DNA of 64,000 bases. It comes from Hydrogenophaga sp. (GTDB lineage Bacteria > Pseudomonadota > Gammaproteobacteria > Burkholderiales > Burkholderiaceae_C). The stretch covers positions 37,278 to 101,277 of the forward strand of contig JAABQK010000009.1 in the NCBI GenBank assembly GCA_011391495.1, read 5' to 3'. How positions within the stretch are numbered: position 1 is the first letter of the stretch; every line of letters starts with the position of its first letter. The notes under the pieces are model-generated. The model worked only from the letters and a program-made list of their open reading frames with translations, was not told the DNA's origin and searched no databases. Positions 47,501-56,785 of the stretch are shown here, piece after piece. The position numbers were made by a program, and so were the translations under genes.

Positions 47501-47826
47501 GTGAATGTCACCGTCTGGCCAACCGCCTGGCTGGGGCTGATGCTGGTTTTGACCAGACTCAGGTCAGAACTGGGCGCAACCGAATCCGTATCTTCTGCAG
47601 AGCACACCCCGGATGTGCAAGACGGGGATGGATTCGTATTGACAACGCCAGCAGGCGGCGCAACGTATGCCGTGTTCCGCACCGCGGTCTGTGCAATGGC
47701 CACAGAGGTCAGAAAAAGCAGGAAGGCGACGATGAACGCCAACGCTATGCTTTGAACGCGATACCGCCTCCCGCAGATACGCAGACAGCTCAATTCCATC
47801 GGACCCAACGACAAGCCTGTGGCCAT
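44515..47826 (-). CDS. Large secreted DUF11-repeat protein with SdrD_B/Cna-like domains
   Basis: A 1103-residue protein. A hydrophobic segment (IALAFIVAFLLFLTSVAIAQ) near residue 26-45 acts as the signal. Four DUF11-type Ig-like repeats of about 105 residues follow (each with VxVxxxxGTxxTxxxxxxNxG and a closing NNTA motif). Next come SdrD_B/Cna-B-like domains (GLVYYDLNRDRVFTPGEQP), a further DUF11 (LGDSLRYTIRVINPGTG) and a last Cna-like domain (GKVYVDCDGNHVQQN). Many Thr/Ser/Val and little charge suit an extended surface stalk. No LPXTG anchor is seen. The start (47826, or a later ATG at codon 10) is uncertain. It is first in the surface operon. Confidence 0.8.
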   Translation of the reverse strand: MATGLSLGPMELSCLRICGRRYRVQSIALAFIVAFLLFLTSVAIAQTAVRNTAYVAPPAGVVNTNPSPSCTSGVCSAEDTDSVAPSSDLSLVKTSISPSQAVGQTVTFTLTIGNAGPSPVAGATFIDIVPSEFTAVAVQSITGSTTATVTGNTVRGTSSLVVGATSSVVIRAVAASAGNYNNTATVSPPVGALDPVPNNNTGSQSGVILVADVSVSLDLPASAVAGTIVSGTVVFSNNGSVTDGTSTTASAVVGTVTLSNGDVLSYSMGDLEPGASVTQTFTTTVPASGSVLEATSTVATNTPETTLANNTAVASTALTPLADVAVTLSASAQGTPGSTITATVTFSNNGPSAADNASGTLVRPDGTTQTVVLGSLPSGSSTVTVVSYTVPAGSTTVQSWSAQISTSTADSNAANNTAVASTALTPLADVAVTVGPIPGGAAGSTVTATVTLSNAGNATTSFTTTISINGDVTTVAATLAPGQSLDVVITVPITATGATVTATVTGSSLPDSNPANDTDSAVALVLVPDASVSGLVYYDLNRDRVFTPGEQPLPGYRVELLQVQGTATVLVGSATTAADGRYLIAGQLPGSGYELRFKDPLGNVILGTPFNQSATTEDGNVSTGTNVLLAAVSPSDPVTVAGLIDNITLYPGDNTIEQNLPLDPSGVIYDSVTRVPVGGATVQIGGPTGFDPAIHLLGGSNTQVTETSTGGYQFLFVNSPPNGVYTLAVTPPAGYSASNAILGGVAVPSGTLVVPSGIVNVQPQFGPPAVGVNGLPGTLYYFSLDYNFVTRPGEVFNNHIPLDPQANGALIVTKVADKTVAELGDSLRYTIRVINPGTGEAPDVRVEDSLPAGFRYIPGTARLGSAVLPDPSGSAGRSLVFRIGSVAGGSEVALSYFVRLGVGSQQGDGVNRAAAVYDSPTGTVRSATAAFQVKVQGGVFATEGCIVGKVYVDCDGNHVQQNVGGARELGIPGVRLVMLDGSYVITDSEGKYSLCGVKSQTQVIKLDRKTLPLGSRMLPSSNRNAGDGNSLFVDMKGGEMARADFIEGSCSVEVLDQVKARRAQGGVFAPETEKGLDFRIQPGGELPMQQIMPAVRQDGRALP
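46529..46588 (-). repeat. 60-bp direct repeat, copy 1, inside the DUF11 gene
   Basis: Identical over 60 bases to 46847-46906, with a period of 318 bases (106 codons). It encodes the NNTAVASTALTPLADVAVT junction between neighbouring DUF11 domains. Confidence 0.9.
46847..46906 (-). repeat. 60-bp direct repeat, copy 2, inside the DUF11 gene
   Basis: Identical to the copy at 46529. The surrounding domain sequences differ, so the identity is confined to the linker between domains. Confidence 0.9.
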
Positions 47827-48358
47827 TATTTATTTGCGGGAACTTTGCACACTTGCTTGCACTACGTAACAAGTAGTACTTTTGAAGTGTATCCAGCATT
47901 TACTTGCCTCACCCGCCGAATAGACCAACCCCAGTGAAGTACTGCACACATGTGTTCCGGAAACGACGATATCGAGCCAGCAGGGTGGCCAGCTGCGAAC
48001 AACGCCGTGGTCAATATCTAACGGATCGAGGGCACAAAACGGAAGTCGTGGGTTCAGAAAATGCAAAGCCCGCGCTTGCAGTCTGTGTAAATGGTCTGTG
48101 GAGGTTGGCGCGGTGAAGGTGCTCCGCGATTGCGGCGCATTCTTGTCTGGCCGAGCGGGGGCAGAGGACTCACCCGTAGAGCGTCTGACGCATCCAGGTG
48201 GAACCCTTCATGTTGAATACCCGTTTGAAGTTGTCGCTGATCAGCGTCGGGGCTTCCGCTCCACAGCTCCGATGCCATCAATCACGGATGGCGACACTTC
48301 GCACATTGGTCACAACGCAAGGGTCACGCTTTTGTGACGGCACAGACCTCGTCACAAA
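47827..48358. other. Gene-free spacer, 530 bases, upstream of the DUF11 operon
   Basis: No convincing gene was found here. Next to the DUF11 start it is AT-rich and holds an ACTAC-N7-GTAGT inverted repeat (47861-47877) and two TTGCAC copies 12 bases apart (47845, 47857), so it probably contains the operon promoter and an operator. Further right, the minus strand has a stopless run ending in FKRVFNMKGSTWMRQTLYG and a stop near 48175. It looks like the degraded tail of an unknown gene, but I cannot assign it. Confidence 0.5.
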
Positions 48359-48384
48359 CAAAAAAGCCCTCGTTTCCGAGGGCT
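48359..48384 (-). terminator. Intrinsic terminator of the alpha operon / initiator tRNA
   Basis: On the minus strand AGCCCTCG-GAAA-CGAGGGCT makes an 8-bp stem with a GAAA tetraloop, followed by a run of T. It lies 28 bases after the tRNA 3' end. Confidence 0.9.
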
Positions 48385-48412
48385 TCAGTGACAAGCAAGT
48401 GCTTGATTTGGT

Positions 48413-48489
<77 letters not shown>

Positions 48490-48506
48490 TCAAGCTTTAT
48501 ATTATA

Positions 48507-48902
48507 TCACGCTTTCGCTTCATCAGCCGCCGGCGCAGTATCTTCCGCACGGTCCACCAATTCGACGAGCGCCATCGGTGCGTTGTCGCCGACACGGAAA
48601 CCCATCTTCAAGATGCGGGTGTAGCCACCCGGGCGGTTCGCGAATCGCGGGCCCAGTTCGTTGAACAGCTTGACCACGACATCACGATCACGCAGGCGGT
48701 CGAAGGCGAGACGGCGGTTGGCTACCGTGGCCACCTTGGCCAAGGTGATCATCGGCTCAACAACGCGACGCAGCTCCTTGGCCTTGGGCACCGTCGTCTT
48801 GATCACTTCGTGCGTGAGCAGCGAGTTCATCATGTTGCGCAGCATGGCGAGGCGGTGCTCGCTGGTGCGGTTAAGTTTACGAAGTCCGTGTCCGTGACGC
48901 AT
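48507..48902 (-). CDS. rplQ: 50S ribosomal protein L17
   Basis: A 131-residue protein with the L17 start [23 protein letters not shown] and ending with an acidic Ala-rich tail. Last protein gene of the alpha operon (rpsM-rpsK-rpsD-rpoA-rplQ), 87 bases after rpoA. L17 binds 23S rRNA near the exit tunnel. Confidence 0.99.
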   Translation of the reverse strand: MRHGHGLRKLNRTSEHRLAMLRNMMNSLLTHEVIKTTVPKAKELRRVVEPMITLAKVATVANRRLAFDRLRDRDVVVKLFNELGPRFANRPGGYTRILKMGFRVGDNAPMALVELVDRAEDTAPAADEAKA

Positions 48903-48989
48903 TTTTCATCCTTTCAGTGTTTTGCCACCAGCCGTACCAGGTACTGGTAGTTCGTCCGGGCCTGGCCTCTCTGGCCAGACGCTGCGGAA

Positions 48990-49976
48990 TCAGTGCTTGT
49001 CCAAGCCGGCTGGCGGCCAGTTTTCAAGCTTCATACCCAAGGTCAGGCCACGCGAGGCCAGCACTTCCTTGATCTCGTTGAGCGACTTGCGACCCAAGTT
49101 GGGCGTCTTCAGCAACTCGTTTTCGGTGCGCTGAATCAGGTCACCGATGTAATAGATGTTCTCTGCCTTGAGACAGTTGGCGGAACGAACCGTCAGCTCC
49201 AGCTCGTCCACGGGACGCAGCAGGATCGGATCGAACTGCTGGGAGCTGCGCTGCGCAGGAGCGTCGAAAGCGGAAAGCTCAACACCTTCGAGCTGCGCAA
49301 ATACGGCCAGCTGCTCCACCAAGATCTTCGCGGAAGCACGAACAGCCTCCTCAGGACCGATCGAACCGTTGGTTTCAATCTCCAGCACCAGCTTGTCAAG
49401 GTCGGTCCGCTGCTCGACACGTGCGCTCTCAACCGTGTAGCTCACACGCTTGATGGGCGAAAAGGAGGCATCCAGCACAATCCGGCCGATGGAGCGGGAC
49501 TGGTCATCGTTGCGGCGCAGGCTGCCGGGCACATAACCACGGCCCTTCTCCACCTTGATCTGCATGTCCAGTTTGGCACCTGCCGACAGGGTCGCAATCA
49601 CATGCGACGGATTGACGATCTCGACATCGTGCGGCGTCTGGATATCGGCAGCCGTCACCAGCCCCTCGCCATCCTTGCGCAGACTCAACGTGACTTCGTC
49701 ACGGTTGTGCAACTTGAAGACGACGCCCTTCAGGTTCAGCAGCATGTTGACCACGTCTTCCTGAACACCATCGATGGACGAATACTCATGCACAACACCG
49801 GCAATGGTCACTTCGGTTGGCGCGTGCCCGGTCATCGAAGAGAGCAAAACCCGGCGCAGGGCGTTGCCCAGCGTGTGGCCGTAACCACGTTCAAAGGGCT
49901 CGAGCGTGACTTTGGCGCGATTGGTCGAGAGTTGCTCGACGTTGATGGTCTTGGGCTTCAGCAGATTGTTCAGCAT
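48990..49976 (-). CDS. rpoA: DNA-directed RNA polymerase subunit alpha
   Basis: A 328-residue alpha subunit. The N-terminal assembly domain (to about 235) has the [23 protein letters not shown] dimer motif. A flexible linker follows, then the C-terminal domain (about 250-320) with [24 protein letters not shown] and [13 protein letters not shown], which contact UP elements and activators. It sits between rpsD and rplQ as is normal for the alpha operon. Confidence 0.99.
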   Translation of the reverse strand: MLNNLLKPKTINVEQLSTNRAKVTLEPFERGYGHTLGNALRRVLLSSMTGHAPTEVTIAGVVHEYSSIDGVQEDVVNMLLNLKGVVFKLHNRDEVTLSLRKDGEGLVTAADIQTPHDVEIVNPSHVIATLSAGAKLDMQIKVEKGRGYVPGSLRRNDDQSRSIGRIVLDASFSPIKRVSYTVESARVEQRTDLDKLVLEIETNGSIGPEEAVRASAKILVEQLAVFAQLEGVELSAFDAPAQRSSQQFDPILLRPVDELELTVRSANCLKAENIYYIGDLIQRTENELLKTPNLGRKSLNEIKEVLASRGLTLGMKLENWPPAGLDKH

Positions 49977-50069
49977 TCAAACTTCCTTCAGTACCCTCGG
50001 CTCGTTACACCGATAAGGCAGACGGAGCATGGCCCGGCCTCACCAAACAGGTGCAGACCGGGAACGAAT

Positions 50070-50693
50070 TTAACGGGAGTAGAGTTCGACGATCAACGAT
50101 TCGTTGACGTCGGCAGCAAACTCGTCGCGGTCGGGCGACTTCTTGAAGACGCCTTCAGCCTTGTCCACGGCGACATCCACCCAGGCGGGGAAGCCGATCT
50201 GCTTGGCCAACTCCAGCGCTTCGATCACACGAGCCTGTTTTTTGGACTTCTCGCGCACGGCAATCACATCCCCGGCCTTCACAGAGTAGGACGGAATGTT
50301 GACCGACTTGCCGTTGACCAGAATGGCCTTGTGCGACACGATCTGACGCGCCTCTGCGCGCGTCGAGGCAAAACCCATGCGAAACACCACGTTGTCCAAG
50401 CGCGCTTCCAGCAGGAACAGCAGGTTCGCACCGGTGTTGCCACGGCGACGATCGGCCTCCGCAAAGTAACGACGGAACTGACGCTCGAGAACGCCGTAGG
50501 TGCGCTTCACTTTTTGCTTTTCGCGCAGCTGCAGGCCGAAATCGGACGTGCGCTGACCCGAGGTGCGGCCATGCTGACCTGGCTTCGAATCGAATTTGGC
50601 CTTGTCACTGATGGAGCGGCGAGCGCTCTTGAGCAACAGATCGGAGCCTTCACGGCGAGAAAGTTTGGCCTTGGGGCCGAGGTAACGTGCCAC
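50070..50693 (-). CDS. rpsD: 30S ribosomal protein S4
   Basis: A 207-residue S4 with the start [18 protein letters not shown], the S4 RNA-binding domain ([21 protein letters not shown]) and the typical ending VELYSR. S4 is a primary 16S rRNA binder and, in E. coli, the translational repressor of the alpha operon. It lacks the zinc-binding Cys cluster. A 163-base spacer with three stem-loops precedes it. Confidence 0.99.
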   Translation of the reverse strand: MARYLGPKAKLSRREGSDLLLKSARRSISDKAKFDSKPGQHGRTSGQRTSDFGLQLREKQKVKRTYGVLERQFRRYFAEADRRRGNTGANLLFLLEARLDNVVFRMGFASTRAEARQIVSHKAILVNGKSVNIPSYSVKAGDVIAVREKSKKQARVIEALELAKQIGFPAWVDVAVDKAEGVFKKSPDRDEFAADVNESLIVELYSR

Positions 50694-50714
50694 GTTGATG
50701 TCCTGTGTTTACTG

Positions 50715-50828
50715 CCGCAACCTGTTGTTGCGGGAGCCGTCCTTCAAAAAAAGATGGCAGTGGGCTTAAGAAACAATGCCACTGCAGGTACTGCAGTGGC
50801 GCTCACAAAGCTTTTCCGAGAAAAGCTT
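50715..50828 (-). promoter_or_regulatory. Three stem-loops between rpsK and rpsD
   Basis: In transcript order these are AAGCTTTTC-TCG-GAAAAGCTT (50828-50808, 9 bp), GCCACTGCAG-TAC-CTGCAGTGGC (50800-50778, 10 bp) and CCGCAAC-AACAG-GTTGCGG (50733-50715, 7 bp). All stems are perfect. They may serve as RNA processing sites, attenuators or an S4-binding element. Confidence 0.75.
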
Positions 50829-50857
50829 CTGATTATACCGCGTGAAGCGGCACCGAC

Positions 50858-51262
50858 TCAAATGCGCCGACGCTTCTGCGGGCGGCAGCCGTTGTGGGGT
50901 ACGGGAGTCACGTCGGCAATCGAGTTGATCCGAATGCCCAGCGCGCCCAGTGCACGCACTGAGGACTCACGGCCGGGGCCAGGACCCTTGATCTCGACGT
51001 CCAGATTCTTGATGCCCTGCTCAATGGCAGCACGTCCAGCCACTTCCGATGCCACCTGAGCGGCAAATGGTGTCGACTTCCGCGAGCCCTTGAAACCCTG
51101 GCCACCCGACGAAGCCCAGGACAACGCGTTGCCCTGGCGGTCGGTGATGGTGATGATGGTGTTGTTGAACGACGCGTGCACGTGAGCAATACCGTCAGCA
51201 ACGTTCTTGCGGACTTTTTTGCGGACGCGGGCAGATGCGGCGCTGGAGGGTGACTTAGCCAT
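50858..51262 (-). CDS. rpsK: 30S ribosomal protein S11
   Basis: A 134-residue S11 with a basic N-terminal tail ([11 protein letters not shown]), the [19 protein letters not shown] strand and the C-terminal [19 protein letters not shown]11 lies on the 30S platform. It begins 18 bases after the rpsM stop. Confidence 0.99.
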   Translation of the reverse strand: MAKSPSSAASARVRKKVRKNVADGIAHVHASFNNTIITITDRQGNALSWASSGGQGFKGSRKSTPFAAQVASEVAGRAAIEQGIKNLDVEIKGPGPGRESSVRALGALGIRINSIADVTPVPHNGCRPQKRRRI

Positions 51263-51280
51263 GGTGGTCCTTCAAACCGT

Positions 51281-51646
51281 TTATTTCTTCAGCGATTGGG
51301 CAGCCTTGCGCGGGCCCTTGCGCGTACGTGCGTTGGTCTTGGTGCGCTGACCACGCAGCGGCAGACCACGACGGTGGCGGAAACCGCGGTAGCAACCGAT
51401 GTCCATCAAACGCTTGATGTTCATGGTGGTCTCACGTCGCAGGTCACCCTCGATCGTGAACGTACCGACCTGATCACGAACTTTTTCGAGTTCCGCGTCG
51501 CTAAGATCTTTGATCTTTTTGGTGTAGTCGATCCCGCAAGCTTCGCAAATCTTGCGTGCGCGGGTACGACCGATGCCGAAAATCGCCGTCAAGCCGATTT
51601 CGGCGTGCTTGTGCGGGGGAATGTTGATGCCTGCAATACGAGCCAT
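51281..51646 (-). CDS. rpsM: 30S ribosomal protein S13
   Basis: A 121-residue S13 with [29 protein letters not shown] at the start, the [20 protein letters not shown] motif and a Lys-rich tail. It contacts 16S rRNA in the 30S head and forms bridges to the 50S subunit. First protein gene of the alpha operon. Confidence 0.99.
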   Translation of the reverse strand: MARIAGINIPPHKHAEIGLTAIFGIGRTRARKICEACGIDYTKKIKDLSDAELEKVRDQVGTFTIEGDLRRETTMNIKRLMDIGCYRGFRHRRGLPLRGQRTKTNARTRKGPRKAAQSLKK

Positions 51647-51668
51647 GTTTTACCTCTGAACTAACCAA

Positions 51669-51782
51669 TCAGCCTTGGCGCTGCTTGTGACGTGGATCGG
51701 TGCAAATGACTCGCACAATCCCGTGCCGCTTGATGATCTTACAGTTGCGGCACATTTTTTTGACCGAAGCCGAAACTCTCAT
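51669..51782 (-). CDS. rpmJ: 50S ribosomal protein L36
   Basis: A 37-residue L36 found by translating the spacer between infA and rpsM. It reads [20 protein letters not shown] and continues with an [12 protein letters not shown] ending. Cys11, Cys14, Cys27 and His32 form the zinc ribbon, so this is the zinc-containing (C+) form. It is too short for many gene finders. Confidence 0.97.
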   Translation of the reverse strand: MRVSASVKKMCRNCKIIKRHGIVRVICTDPRHKQRQG

Positions 51783-51826
51783 ACTCTTCTCCTAGATATT
51801 CCAAAAAACATTCAACAACTGACCGT

Positions 51827-52045
51827 TCACTTCGACCGGAACACAATACGCGCTCGCGTCAGGTCGTATGGCGTGAGCTCCACCTTCACCTTGTCACCCG
51901 GAAGAATGCGGATGTAATGCATCCGCATCTTGCCGGAGATATGTGCCAGAACCACGTGCCCATTTTCGAGCTTGACCCTGAAAGTGGCATTGGGAAGGTT
52001 TTCGACCACCTCACCCTGCATTTCGATCACGTCATCCTTGGCCAT
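51827..52045 (-). CDS. infA: Translation initiation factor IF-1
   Basis: A 72-residue S1/OB-fold protein that binds the 30S A site during initiation. It has [25 protein letters not shown], the [18 protein letters not shown] core and an ending [16 protein letters not shown]. It sits between secY and rpmJ, a common Burkholderiales order. The stop-to-start distance from secY is 8 bases. Confidence 0.98.
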   Translation of the reverse strand: MAKDDVIEMQGEVVENLPNATFRVKLENGHVVLAHISGKMRMHYIRILPGDKVKVELTPYDLTRARIVFRSK

Positions 52046-52053
52046 GACACCGC

Positions 52054-53373
52054 TCAGTTGCCGATAGAAGTCTTGAAGTTGGCCTTCTTGAGCAGCGATT
52101 CGTATTGCTGCGACATCATGTAGTTCTGCACCTGGGCCATGAAGTCCATGGTCACAACCACAATGATCAACAGGGACGTTCCACCGAAATAGAAAGGCAC
52201 GTTGTACTTCAGGATCAAAAACTCCGGCAGCAGGCAGACTGCAGTGATGTAGATCGCCCCAGCCAAGGTCAACCTCAGCAAGATCTTGTCAATGTAGCGG
52301 GCTGTCTGGTCTCCGGGACGAATCCCGGGGATGAACGCTCCACTCTTCTTCAAGTTGTCCGCCGTCTCGCGGCTGTTGAACACAAGCGCGGTATAGAAGA
52401 AACAGAAGAAGATGATGGCAGCAGCGTACAAAGCCACGTAGATCGGCTGCCCGGGCGACAGCGCCGAGGCGATGTCGCGCAACCAGCGTGTCGAGTCACC
52501 CGTACTCACCCAGCTCACCACCGTGGTCGGCAGCAGGATGATGGACGAGGCAAAGATCGGAGGGATCACGCCCGCCATGTTGAGCTTGAGCGGCAAATGC
52601 GACGACTGGCCACCATAGACCTTGTTACCAACCTGCCGACGGGCATAGTTCACCAGAATCTTGCGCTGCCCGCGTTCGACGAACACGACAAAATAGGTCA
52701 CCAGCACCACCAAGGCGATGATCAGAAGCGACACCAGGATGTTCATCGCACCGGTGCGCACCAGCTCAAGCAAACCACCGACCGCGCTGGGCAGTCCTGC
52801 GGCAATACCGGCGAAGATGAGGATCGAAATACCGTTGCCCAGACCACGCTCTGTGATCTGCTCACCCAGCCACATCAGGAACATGGTGCCCGCCACCAAG
52901 CTCACGACCGCCGTCAGACGGAACGCCAAGCCAGGATCAATCACCAAGCCGGCCTGGCTTTCAAGAGCCAGCGCGATGCCCATGGACTGGAAGATCGCCA
53001 GCGCCAGGGTGCCATAACGGGTATATGCCGTGATCTTGCGTCGGCCGGCCTCGCCTTCCTTCTTCAGCTGCTCAAACGTGGGGACCACGTAGGTCATGAG
53101 CTGCATGATGATCGAGGCCGAGATGTACGGCATGATGCCCAACGCGAACACGGTGAAGCGCGAAAGAGCGCCGCCCGAGAACATGTTGAACAGACTCAGG
53201 ATGCCTCCAGCCTGACCTTTGAAGAGCTGCGCCAGCTGCGCTGGGTCGATGCCGGGCACGGGGATATGAGCCCCGACACGGTAGACCACCAGCGCCAACA
53301 ACAGGAACACCAGTCGACGACGCAGGTCGCCGAACTTGCCTGTTTTGGCCAGGGTTGCGGATCCAGTTGCCAC
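52054..53373 (-). CDS. secY: Protein translocase subunit SecY
   Basis: A 439-residue inner-membrane channel protein with ten predicted helices. Landmarks are [22 protein letters not shown] at the start, the plug region with [20 protein letters not shown], and [16 protein letters not shown]. The [15 protein letters not shown] end is also typical. It forms the SecYEG pore with SecE and SecG, which lie elsewhere. It follows rplO by 29 bases. Confidence 0.99.
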   Translation of the reverse strand: MATGSATLAKTGKFGDLRRRLVFLLLALVVYRVGAHIPVPGIDPAQLAQLFKGQAGGILSLFNMFSGGALSRFTVFALGIMPYISASIIMQLMTYVVPTFEQLKKEGEAGRRKITAYTRYGTLALAIFQSMGIALALESQAGLVIDPGLAFRLTAVVSLVAGTMFLMWLGEQITERGLGNGISILIFAGIAAGLPSAVGGLLELVRTGAMNILVSLLIIALVVLVTYFVVFVERGQRKILVNYARRQVGNKVYGGQSSHLPLKLNMAGVIPPIFASSIILLPTTVVSWVSTGDSTRWLRDIASALSPGQPIYVALYAAAIIFFCFFYTALVFNSRETADNLKKSGAFIPGIRPGDQTARYIDKILLRLTLAGAIYITAVCLLPEFLILKYNVPFYFGGTSLLIIVVVTMDFMAQVQNYMMSQQYESLLKKANFKTSIGN

Positions 53374-53402
53374 AGAATGCTTTCCGATTGCAGATCGGGT
53401 GG

Positions 53403-53834
53403 TCAGACGACGCTTCCGCCGGCGGCCTCGATCGCCTGCTTGGCAGCTGCCGTTGCACCGATGCTCTTGAGCGTGACAGCGCGGGTGATCTCACCGGTCT
53501 TGATGACCTTGACGCGCTTGGCGAGGTGGGCAACGAGGCCTGCCTGCTTGAGCACGAGCATGTCCACCTCGACGACATCCAGTTTGCTGATGTCGGCCAG
53601 CGTCACTTCGGCATTGAACTGCAACTGGGCAGACTTGAAGCCACGCTTGGGCAGGCGGCGCTGCAGCGGCATCTGACCGCCCTCGAAACCGACCTTGTGG
53701 TAGCCGCCGGAACGCGACTTTTGACCTTTGTGGCCACGGCCAGCGGTCTTGCCCAGGCCGGAGCCGATGCCGCGACCAACGCGACGCTTGGCGTGTTTGG
53801 CGCCTTCAGAAGGCTTGATGGTGTTGAGTTCCAT
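53403..53834 (-). CDS. rplO: 50S ribosomal protein L15
   Basis: A 143-residue L15 with [21 protein letters not shown] and [17 protein letters not shown] at the start, the RRLPKRGF motif in the middle and a small basic-to-hydrophobic end (IEAAGGSVV). L15 organises 23S rRNA late in 50S assembly. It precedes secY and follows rpmD, as in the E. coli spc operon. Confidence 0.99.
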   Translation of the reverse strand: MELNTIKPSEGAKHAKRRVGRGIGSGLGKTAGRGHKGQKSRSGGYHKVGFEGGQMPLQRRLPKRGFKSAQLQFNAEVTLADISKLDVVEVDMLVLKQAGLVAHLAKRVKVIKTGEITRAVTLKSIGATAAAKQAIEAAGGSVV

Positions 53835-53850
53835 GTCTTGCGACTCCGCT

Positions 53851-54033
53851 TCAGAGTACCTTGACCAGGTAGCTGATCTTGTTGATCATGCCGCGAACAG
53901 CAGGCGTATCCTGCAGCTCGCTGGTGCTGTTGAGCTTGCGCAGGCCGAGACCGCGCACGGTGTCGCGGTGCGACTGCTTGGTACCAATCGGGCTTCGCAC
54001 CAACTGGACCTTGACGGTGTTTTGTGTGGTCAT
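53851..54033 (-). CDS. rpmD: 50S ribosomal protein L30
   Basis: A 60-residue L30 with [25 protein letters not shown] and the end [21 protein letters not shown] 54033 (MTTQNTV) is used; the frame is open a few codons upstream but that overlaps the rpsE stop region. 11 bases separate it from rpsE. Confidence 0.98.
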   Translation of the reverse strand: MTTQNTVKVQLVRSPIGTKQSHRDTVRGLGLRKLNSTSELQDTPAVRGMINKISYLVKVL

Positions 54034-54044
54034 GACTGTTCCAA

Positions 54045-54563
54045 TCAACCCAGGATGTCTTCTACCGACTTGCCGCGCTTGGCTGCCACATTGGCTGGCG
54101 TCGTCGAGTTCTTCAGTGCGTCCAGCGTGGCACGCACCAGGTTGTAGGGATTGCTCGAGCCGTGGCTCTTGGCCACAACGTCCGTGATACCGAGCACTTC
54201 GAAGACCGCGCGCATCGGGCCGCCAGCGATGATGCCGGTACCCTTGGAGGCCGGCAACATCATGACGTTGGACGCACCGTGTTCGCCATGCACGCTGTGG
54301 TGCAGCGAGCCATTCTTCAGCGAGACCTTGATCATGTTGCGGCGAGCCGCTTCCATGGCCTTCTGCACGGCGACCGGCACTTCACGCGCCTTGCCTTTGC
54401 CCATGCCGACGCGGCCATCGCCATCGCCAACCACGGTGAGTGCTGCGAAACCGAGGATACGACCACCCTTGACCACCTTGGTCACGCGGTTGATCGCGAT
54501 CATCTTTTCGCGCAAACCGTCGTCGTTCGCTTCGTTTTTGATGTTTGCCGTAAATTTAGCCAT
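54045..54563 (-). CDS. rpsE: 30S ribosomal protein S5
   Basis: A 172-residue S5 with the double-stranded RNA-binding domain ([37 protein letters not shown]), then [20 protein letters not shown] and the C-terminal [20 protein letters not shown]5 affects translational accuracy and sits at the mRNA entry side. Confidence 0.99.
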   Translation of the reverse strand: MAKFTANIKNEANDDGLREKMIAINRVTKVVKGGRILGFAALTVVGDGDGRVGMGKGKAREVPVAVQKAMEAARRNMIKVSLKNGSLHHSVHGEHGASNVMMLPASKGTGIIAGGPMRAVFEVLGITDVVAKSHGSSNPYNLVRATLDALKNSTTPANVAAKRGKSVEDILG

Positions 54564-54581
54564 TTTGTGTATTCCGTCTGA

Positions 54582-54947
54582 TCAGAACTGCAGGCCGGCC
54601 TCGCGGGCCGCGTCTGCCAGGGCTTTCACCCGGCCGTGGTAGGCAAAACCGGAGCGGTCGAATGCGACCTTCTCAATGCCTGCAGCTTTGGCCTTTTCGG
54701 CAATGCGCTTGCCGATCAGGGCCGCCGCCGATGCATTGCCACCTTTGCCGGACGCGCCGATCTGGGCGCGCACTTCGGCTTCTGCCGTGGAGGCGGAGGC
54801 CAGCACACGAGCACCATCGTCGGAGATGACGTTGGCATAGATATGCTGGTTGGTGCGGTTCACGGTTAGGCGCACTGCGCCCTGCTGCGCAATGCGGATA
54901 CGCGTCTGGCGGGCCCGGCGGAGACGTTGCTCTTTTTTGGTCAACAT
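54582..54947 (-). CDS. rplR: 50S ribosomal protein L18
   Basis: A 121-residue L18 with a basic start ([34 protein letters not shown]) and the C-terminal [28 protein letters not shown]. It binds 5S rRNA with L5 and L25. Confidence 0.99.
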   Translation of the reverse strand: MLTKKEQRLRRARQTRIRIAQQGAVRLTVNRTNQHIYANVISDDGARVLASASTAEAEVRAQIGASGKGGNASAAALIGKRIAEKAKAAGIEKVAFDRSGFAYHGRVKALADAAREAGLQF

Positions 54948-54958
54948 GATCCTGATCC

Positions 54959-55492
54959 TTATTTCTTCTTGGTTTCCTTGATCACGACCTTCTCATCCGA
55001 ATAACGGATGCCCTTGCCTTTGTAGGGCTCGGGAGGGCGCACGGCGCGCACTTCGGAAGCGATCTGGCCCACGCGCTGACGATCGGAACCCTTGATCAGG
55101 ATTTCGGTCGGCGTCGGGGTTTCCACCTTGATGCCCGCGGGCATGTCCATCACCACGGGGTGGGAATAGCCAACGGTCAGATTGAGCTTGGCACCCTGGG
55201 CCTGGGCCTTGTAACCCACGCCGATGAGCGTGAGCTTCTTTTCGAAACCCTTGCTCACCCCATTGACCATGTTGTTCACCAGCTGGCGCATGGTGCCGGA
55301 CATGGCATTGGCTTCGCGGGACTCGTTGACCGGCACAAACGTCAGCGAGCCGGCGTTGTTTTCGACCTTGACCAAGGCGTTTTGCGCCAGCGCCAAGGCG
55401 CCCAACGCACCCTTGACATTGATCAGATCATCCTTGACAGCCACTTCCACCCCAGCAGGGACGGTGACCGGCAGTTTTCCAATACGTGACAT
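54959..55492 (-). CDS. rplF: 50S ribosomal protein L6
   Basis: A 177-residue L6 with the start [41 protein letters not shown] at the domain joint, and the end [25 protein letters not shown]6 lies near the elongation-factor site. Confidence 0.99.
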   Translation of the reverse strand: MSRIGKLPVTVPAGVEVAVKDDLINVKGALGALALAQNALVKVENNAGSLTFVPVNESREANAMSGTMRQLVNNMVNGVSKGFEKKLTLIGVGYKAQAQGAKLNLTVGYSHPVVMDMPAGIKVETPTPTEILIKGSDRQRVGQIASEVRAVRPPEPYKGKGIRYSDEKVVIKETKKK

Positions 55493-55515
55493 TCAGTTGC
55501 TCCTCAATGCCCGCA

Positions 55516-55911
55516 TCAGGCGACGTAACACAGGACTTCACCACCGACACCGGTGGCGCGGGCCTTGCGGTCCGTCATCACCCCTTGCGGCGTGGTGACG
55601 ATGGCCACACCCAGGCCGTTCTGGACCTGGGGAATGGCGTTGCGACCGCGGTAGACGCGCAGGCCAGGACGGCTCACGCGCTCGATGCGCTCGATCACAG
55701 GACGGCCAGCGTAGTACTTGAGAGCAATCTCAAGTTCATTCTTGCCATCGTTGCTCTTGATCTGGAATCCATCGATGTAACCCTCGTCTTTCAAGACCTG
55801 GGCGATGGCGGTTTTGACTTTGGAGGCCGGCATCGTGACGCTGGCTTTCTCAACCATCTGCGCGTTACGGATGCGCGTCAACATGTCGGCAATAGGATCA
55901 CTCATGCTCAT
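55516..55911 (-). CDS. rpsH: 30S ribosomal protein S8
   Basis: A 131-residue S8 with [27 protein letters not shown] at the start and the end [22 protein letters not shown]. In E. coli, S8 represses the spc operon. The first ATG (55911) has an AGGAG site 8 bases away, so the SMSDPI form is used over the second ATG two codons later. Confidence 0.98.
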   Translation of the reverse strand: MSMSDPIADMLTRIRNAQMVEKASVTMPASKVKTAIAQVLKDEGYIDGFQIKSNDGKNELEIALKYYAGRPVIERIERVSRPGLRVYRGRNAIPQVQNGLGVAIVTTPQGVMTDRKARATGVGGEVLCYVA

Positions 55912-55929
55912 TTGTGGTTCTCCTAGTGC

Positions 55930-56235
55930 TTACCAGCTGGCTTTGGTGATGCCGGGGATCTCGCCGGCAAACGCCATTTCGCGGATCTTGGCGCGAGCCA
56001 GGCCGAATTGGGCGAACGTACCGCGCGGACGACCGGTGATCTCGCAGCGGTTGCGCTGACGGGTCGGGTTCGAATTGCGGGGCAGCTTTTGAAGACCCAG
56101 GCGAGCGGCATCGCGCTCTTCGTCCGTGCGCTTCGCGTCGTTGGCCACAGCCTTCAACTCGGTGTATTTCTTGGCGAACTTGGCGGCGAGTTTCTCGCGC
56201 TTGAGTTCACGTTGCAGTAGAGCTTGTTTAGCCAC
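55930..56235 (-). CDS. rpsN: 30S ribosomal protein S14 (zinc-free long form)
   Basis: A 101-residue S14 with GTG start (the next residues [19 protein letters not shown] are the family N terminus). It has [21 protein letters not shown] and ends IPGITKASW. Only one of the zinc-ligand Cys positions is present, which marks the C-minus, zinc-independent type. It lies between rplE and rpsH. Confidence 0.97.
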   Translation of the reverse strand: MAKQALLQRELKREKLAAKFAKKYTELKAVANDAKRTDEERDAARLGLQKLPRNSNPTRQRNRCEITGRPRGTFAQFGLARAKIREMAFAGEIPGITKASW

Positions 56236-56243
56236 GCGCCACC

Positions 56244-56783
56244 TCAGTTCTTGAACGGGAAACGGAAACCAGCCAGAAGAGCCTTGCACTCAGCGTCGTT
56301 CTTGGCGGTCGTCGTGATGCTGATATTGAGACCACGCAAGGCATCCACCTTGTCGTACTCAATCTCAGGGAAAATGATCTGCTCTTTGACGCCGATGTTG
56401 TAGTTTCCACGGCCGTCAAATGCCTTGCCCGAGATACCACGGAAGTCGCGCACCCGGGGCAGGGCCACGGTGACGAAACGGTCCAGGAATTCGTACATGC
56501 GGGCGCCACGCAGGGTCACCATGCAGCCGATGGGCTGCTGCTCACGGATCTTGAAACCGGCAATGGCCTTGCGGGCCTTGGTCACCACCGGCTTCTGGCC
56601 GGCAATCTTGGTCAGGTCACCAACGGCGTTGTCCATGACCTTCTTGTCGGCAACCGCCTCGCTCACACCCATGTTGAGCGTGATCTTGGTGATGCGCGGC
56701 ACTTCCATCGCCGACTTGTAACCAAACTGCTCGACCATGCTGGGAGCAATGGTGTCGCGATAAATGTCTTGCAAGCGTGTCAT
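56244..56783 (-). CDS. rplE: 50S ribosomal protein L5
   Basis: A 179-residue L5 with [30 protein letters not shown] at the start, [17 protein letters not shown] in the middle and [20 protein letters not shown] near the end. L5 binds 5S rRNA and contacts the P-site tRNA. Its start lies two bases after the rplX stop. Confidence 0.99.
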   Translation of the reverse strand: MTRLQDIYRDTIAPSMVEQFGYKSAMEVPRITKITLNMGVSEAVADKKVMDNAVGDLTKIAGQKPVVTKARKAIAGFKIREQQPIGCMVTLRGARMYEFLDRFVTVALPRVRDFRGISGKAFDGRGNYNIGVKEQIIFPEIEYDKVDALRGLNISITTTAKNDAECKALLAGFRFPFKN

Positions 56784-56785
56784 GT

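Noticed and set aside
44515..47826. CRISPR-like or VNTR array suggested by regular repeats
   Set aside because: Repeats are protein-coding DUF11 domains of about 105 codons; only one 60-base identity, no spacers.
48100..48300. Insertion-sequence remnant
   Set aside because: A stopless minus-strand tail is visible but I recognise no transposase motif and no terminal inverted repeats.
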